Assembly: GCA_021413405.1 (NCBI GenBank)
Contig: JAIOQL010000475.1
Coordinates: forward strand, 1 to 6,258
Origin: Leptospira sp.
GTDB taxonomy: Bacteria; Spirochaetota; Leptospiria; Leptospirales; Leptospiraceae
Direction of reading: 5' to 3'
DNA length: 6,258 nt
The position numbers were made by a program, and so were the translations under genes. Positions 5,235-6,258 of the stretch are shown here, in pieces; the stretch's first letter is position 1; every line of letters begins with the position of its first letter. The notes below the pieces were generated by a model. That model did no database searches, was not told the DNA's origin, and saw only the letters and a list, made by a program, of their open reading frames with translations.

Positions 5235-5321
5235 AGTGCACATATCATACAAGTTTTTTTTGACGCTCCGCTGTCGGGGTGGCCGGGAGATATTGATTGA
5301 GTTTCCGTCAGCCGGATCGGA

Positions 5322-5891
5322 TTATGCGAATTGTAACAGGTCGTTTTTCAGACTTATCCAGACGGTATTGTCTTCGGTGATCAAATAGGATTGTGCTCCT
5401 CCTTCATAAAAACGGAGTATCCGATGGCCTGATTCTTTGATCTGCGCAGATGATGCATTTGTTTCATGCGTGAAGTCTAACCGGATTTTTCCTATTCCAA
5501 TTGCCCAGGTTTCGTATGTTTCCTTCCCGATTTTCTTCAATATTGCTGAATTCGAAGGTACGCCGTTGATGAACCGGCTGAGAGGACATCCGCGAAATTT
5601 CCCTGAATTGACCTGTTTCATCAGAAGCCGGATCCAACGGTTTACAAATTCTTCCCATGTTCCTGTCTTCGCTGCGAGTTGTCTCAATCCATCCAGGAAT
5701 TCAGAACTGATTGATTCCAGGACCGTTACACCAAGTTCTTCCTTGCCGGAAAAATATCTGTACATACTGCCTTTGTGCGACCGGGCAAGTTCCAGTATAT
5801 CATTCGTTGAAGCGCTTTCAAATCCTCTTTCAATAAATTGTTTTTTGGCGGCAGCGACCAGCCGTTCTCTTGGACCTTCTTTCTCATTCAT
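5322..5891 (-). CDS. TetR-family transcriptional repressor
   Basis: A 189-residue repressor of normal TetR length. The N-terminal DNA-binding domain is clear: RERLVAAAKKQFIERGFES (8-26), then the helix-turn-helix STNDILELARSHKGSMYRYF (28-47) and the GKEEL cap (49-53). The C-terminal ligand and dimer domain is mostly helical and contains FRGCPLSRF with the only cysteine, Cys102. In NemR, a TetR-family sensor of electrophiles and chlorine species, a reactive Cys106 lies in a similar Gly-Cys setting, so a thiol-based signal is an attractive inference. The gene is divergent from a zinc alcohol dehydrogenase, with two TAGAC-N6-GTCTA palindromes in the 105-base spacer, the usual layout for a repressor controlling itself and its neighbour. 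The ATG at 5891 has no evident SD, suggesting low synthesis. A TATAAA at 5907-5902 is a candidate -10. Confidence 0.93.
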   Translation of the reverse strand: MNEKEGPRERLVAAAKKQFIERGFESASTNDILELARSHKGSMYRYFSGKEELGVTVLESISSEFLDGLRQLAAKTGTWEEFVNRWIRLLMKQVNSGKFRGCPLSRFINGVPSNSAILKKIGKETYETWAIGIGKIRLDFTHETNASSAQIKESGHRILRFYEGGAQSYLITEDNTVWISLKNDLLQFA

Positions 5892-5932
5892 TCTAACAAT
5901 TTTTATATTCCGGCCAGCAATTCAAGAAAAAA

Positions 5933-5950
5933 GTAGACTAATTGGTCTAC
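5933..5950. promoter_or_regulatory. TetR-type operator, copy 1 (GTAGAC-N6-GTCTAC)
   Basis: GTAGAC (5933-5938) and GTCTAC (5945-5950) form a perfect 6-bp inverted repeat around TAATTG. It lies in the tetR/dehydrogenase spacer, just upstream (from the tetR side) of where the -35 of the tetR promoter would be, judging from TATAAA at 5907-5902. It shares the TAGAC-N6-GTCTA core and 18-bp length with copy 2, which strongly supports a common dimeric binder. The obvious candidate is the adjacent TetR protein. Confidence 0.75.
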
Positions 5951-5961
5951 CGGTGAATTTC

Positions 5962-5967
5962 TTGACA
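5962..5967 (+). promoter_or_regulatory. Consensus TTGACA, possible -35 of the dehydrogenase gene
   Basis: A perfect TTGACA abuts operator copy 2. The expected -10 position 17 bases on (5985-5990) is CGGAGG, which is the Shine-Dalgarno and not a -10. So either the real promoter is elsewhere in the spacer, or an atypical -10 is used with help from another factor. Recorded as a match without a partner. Confidence 0.25.
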
Positions 5968-5984
5968 TAGACTGAGCAGTCTAT
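5967..5984. promoter_or_regulatory. TetR-type operator, copy 2 (ATAGACTG-AG-CAGTCTAT)
   Basis: An 18-bp palindrome with perfect 8-bp arms (ATAGACTG / CAGTCTAT) around AG, centred 34 bp from copy 1. It directly follows a TTGACA (5962-5967) and ends two bases before the SD of the dehydrogenase gene (5986-5990). Bound protein would therefore cover the promoter and ribosome-loading region. The core TAGAC-N6-GTCTA is the same as in copy 1, and its longer arms suggest the higher-affinity site. Confidence 0.8.
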
Positions 5985-5996
5985 CGGAGGCATAAT

Positions 5997-6258
5997 TTGA
6001 AGCAATTGGAATACATCTCAGCAAACAGGATAGATTGGAAAAATGTACCGGAGCCGGAGATCAATGGAGCAGGGCAGGCGATACTTAAACCTGTTTCAAT
6101 CGCGAGGTGTGATCTCGATTTGCCGATTATTCACGGAAAGACACTGTTTCGCGGGGTTTTTCCACTGGGGCACGAATGGATCGGTGAAATTGTTGAAGTG
6201 AGTCCCGATCTGCAGGAGAAGTTTAAAAAGGGCTCCCGCTATGGCGTGACCTTTCAGA
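5997..6258 (+). CDS. Zinc-type alcohol dehydrogenase (MDR superfamily), N-terminal part
   Basis: The open frame starts with TTG at 5997, six bases after a strong GGAGG (5986-5990), and runs off the right edge after 87 codons of an expected 340-370. No ATG or GTG gives a better start. The N-terminal GroES-like domain of medium-chain dehydrogenases is recognisable: PVSIARCDLDLPI with the catalytic-zinc cysteine (Cys38), then FPLGHEWIGEIVEVS with the family His59-Glu60 (the second zinc site and relay), and KFKKGSRYGV, the usual GD/GxRV turn. Such enzymes use NAD(P)H to interconvert alcohols and aldehydes or ketones. The cofactor domain is not visible, so substrate and cofactor remain open. The gene is divergent from tetR, and operator copy 2 lies just before its SD, so repression by that TetR is very likely. 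Confidence 0.88.
   Translation, partial: MKQLEYISANRIDWKNVPEPEINGAGQAILKPVSIARCDLDLPIIHGKTLFRGVFPLGHEWIGEIVEVSPDLQEKFKKGSRYGVTFQ

Noticed and set aside
4619..5263. Long plus-strand frame of 214 codons
   Set aside because: It is antisense to the SRPBCC gene, the EVE remnant and the 5' end of MarR, has no SD, and its translation looks like an antisense shadow.
5252..5275. T8 run next to GACGCTCCGCTGTC as a terminator
   Set aside because: The self-complementarity is only three pairs, and the T run precedes the GC-rich part on the plus strand and becomes A's on the minus strand, wrong for either direction.
5437..5970. Plus-strand frame of 177 codons opposite tetR
   Set aside because: It is fully antisense to a clear TetR gene and would run through the operators, with no family resemblance.

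Overview
The window looks like a piece of a spirochaete chromosome, most likely Leptospira or a close relative. The case rests on three predicted lipoproteins with relaxed, spirochaete-style lipoboxes (LANC, IGNC, FYDC) and a moderate GC content that I estimate by eye at about 45% in the housekeeping genes. The genus is an inference; no rRNA or other phylogenetic marker is present apart from the partial purB.

Layout. (1) 1-1064, + strand: the C-terminal 353 residues of adenylosuccinate lyase (purB), cut by the left edge. (2) 1065-1266: a 202-base leader with an inverted repeat over the purB stop, a candidate promoter and two small hairpins. (3) 1267-3010, + strand: two lipoprotein genes. Between them is a compact element: a strong Shine-Dalgarno (SD) buried in a hairpin, a 7-codon open frame, and an ATGA overlap with the second lipoprotein start. 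The second gene is much more AT-rich (about 32% GC in its first 420 bases). (4) 3084-4111, - strand: a two-gene unit joined by an ATGA overlap. It holds a TTG-started lipoprotein of unknown function, then a small secreted protein related to lytic polysaccharide monooxygenases (LPMO; histidine-brace copper proteins). (5) 4174-5187, - strand: an SRPBCC-fold protein, a 33-codon remnant of an EVE-domain gene that overlaps the SRPBCC stop by TTGA, and a MarR-family regulator. (6) 5322-6258: a TetR-family repressor (-) divergent from a zinc-type alcohol dehydrogenase (+, TTG start, cut by the right edge). Their 105-base spacer holds two 18-bp operators of identical form, TAGAC-N6-GTCTA.

How the parts work together. 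The TetR/dehydrogenase pair reads as a local repressor circuit, perhaps responding to electrophiles or aldehydes, since the single TetR cysteine sits in a GC motif reminiscent of NemR. SRPBCC, EVE remnant and MarR look like one transcription unit whose middle gene has decayed. The LPMO-like protein and its upstream lipoprotein are probably made together and exported. No rRNA, tRNA, CRISPR array, insertion sequence or convincing intrinsic terminator was seen, and no gene-free stretch exceeds 300 bases.
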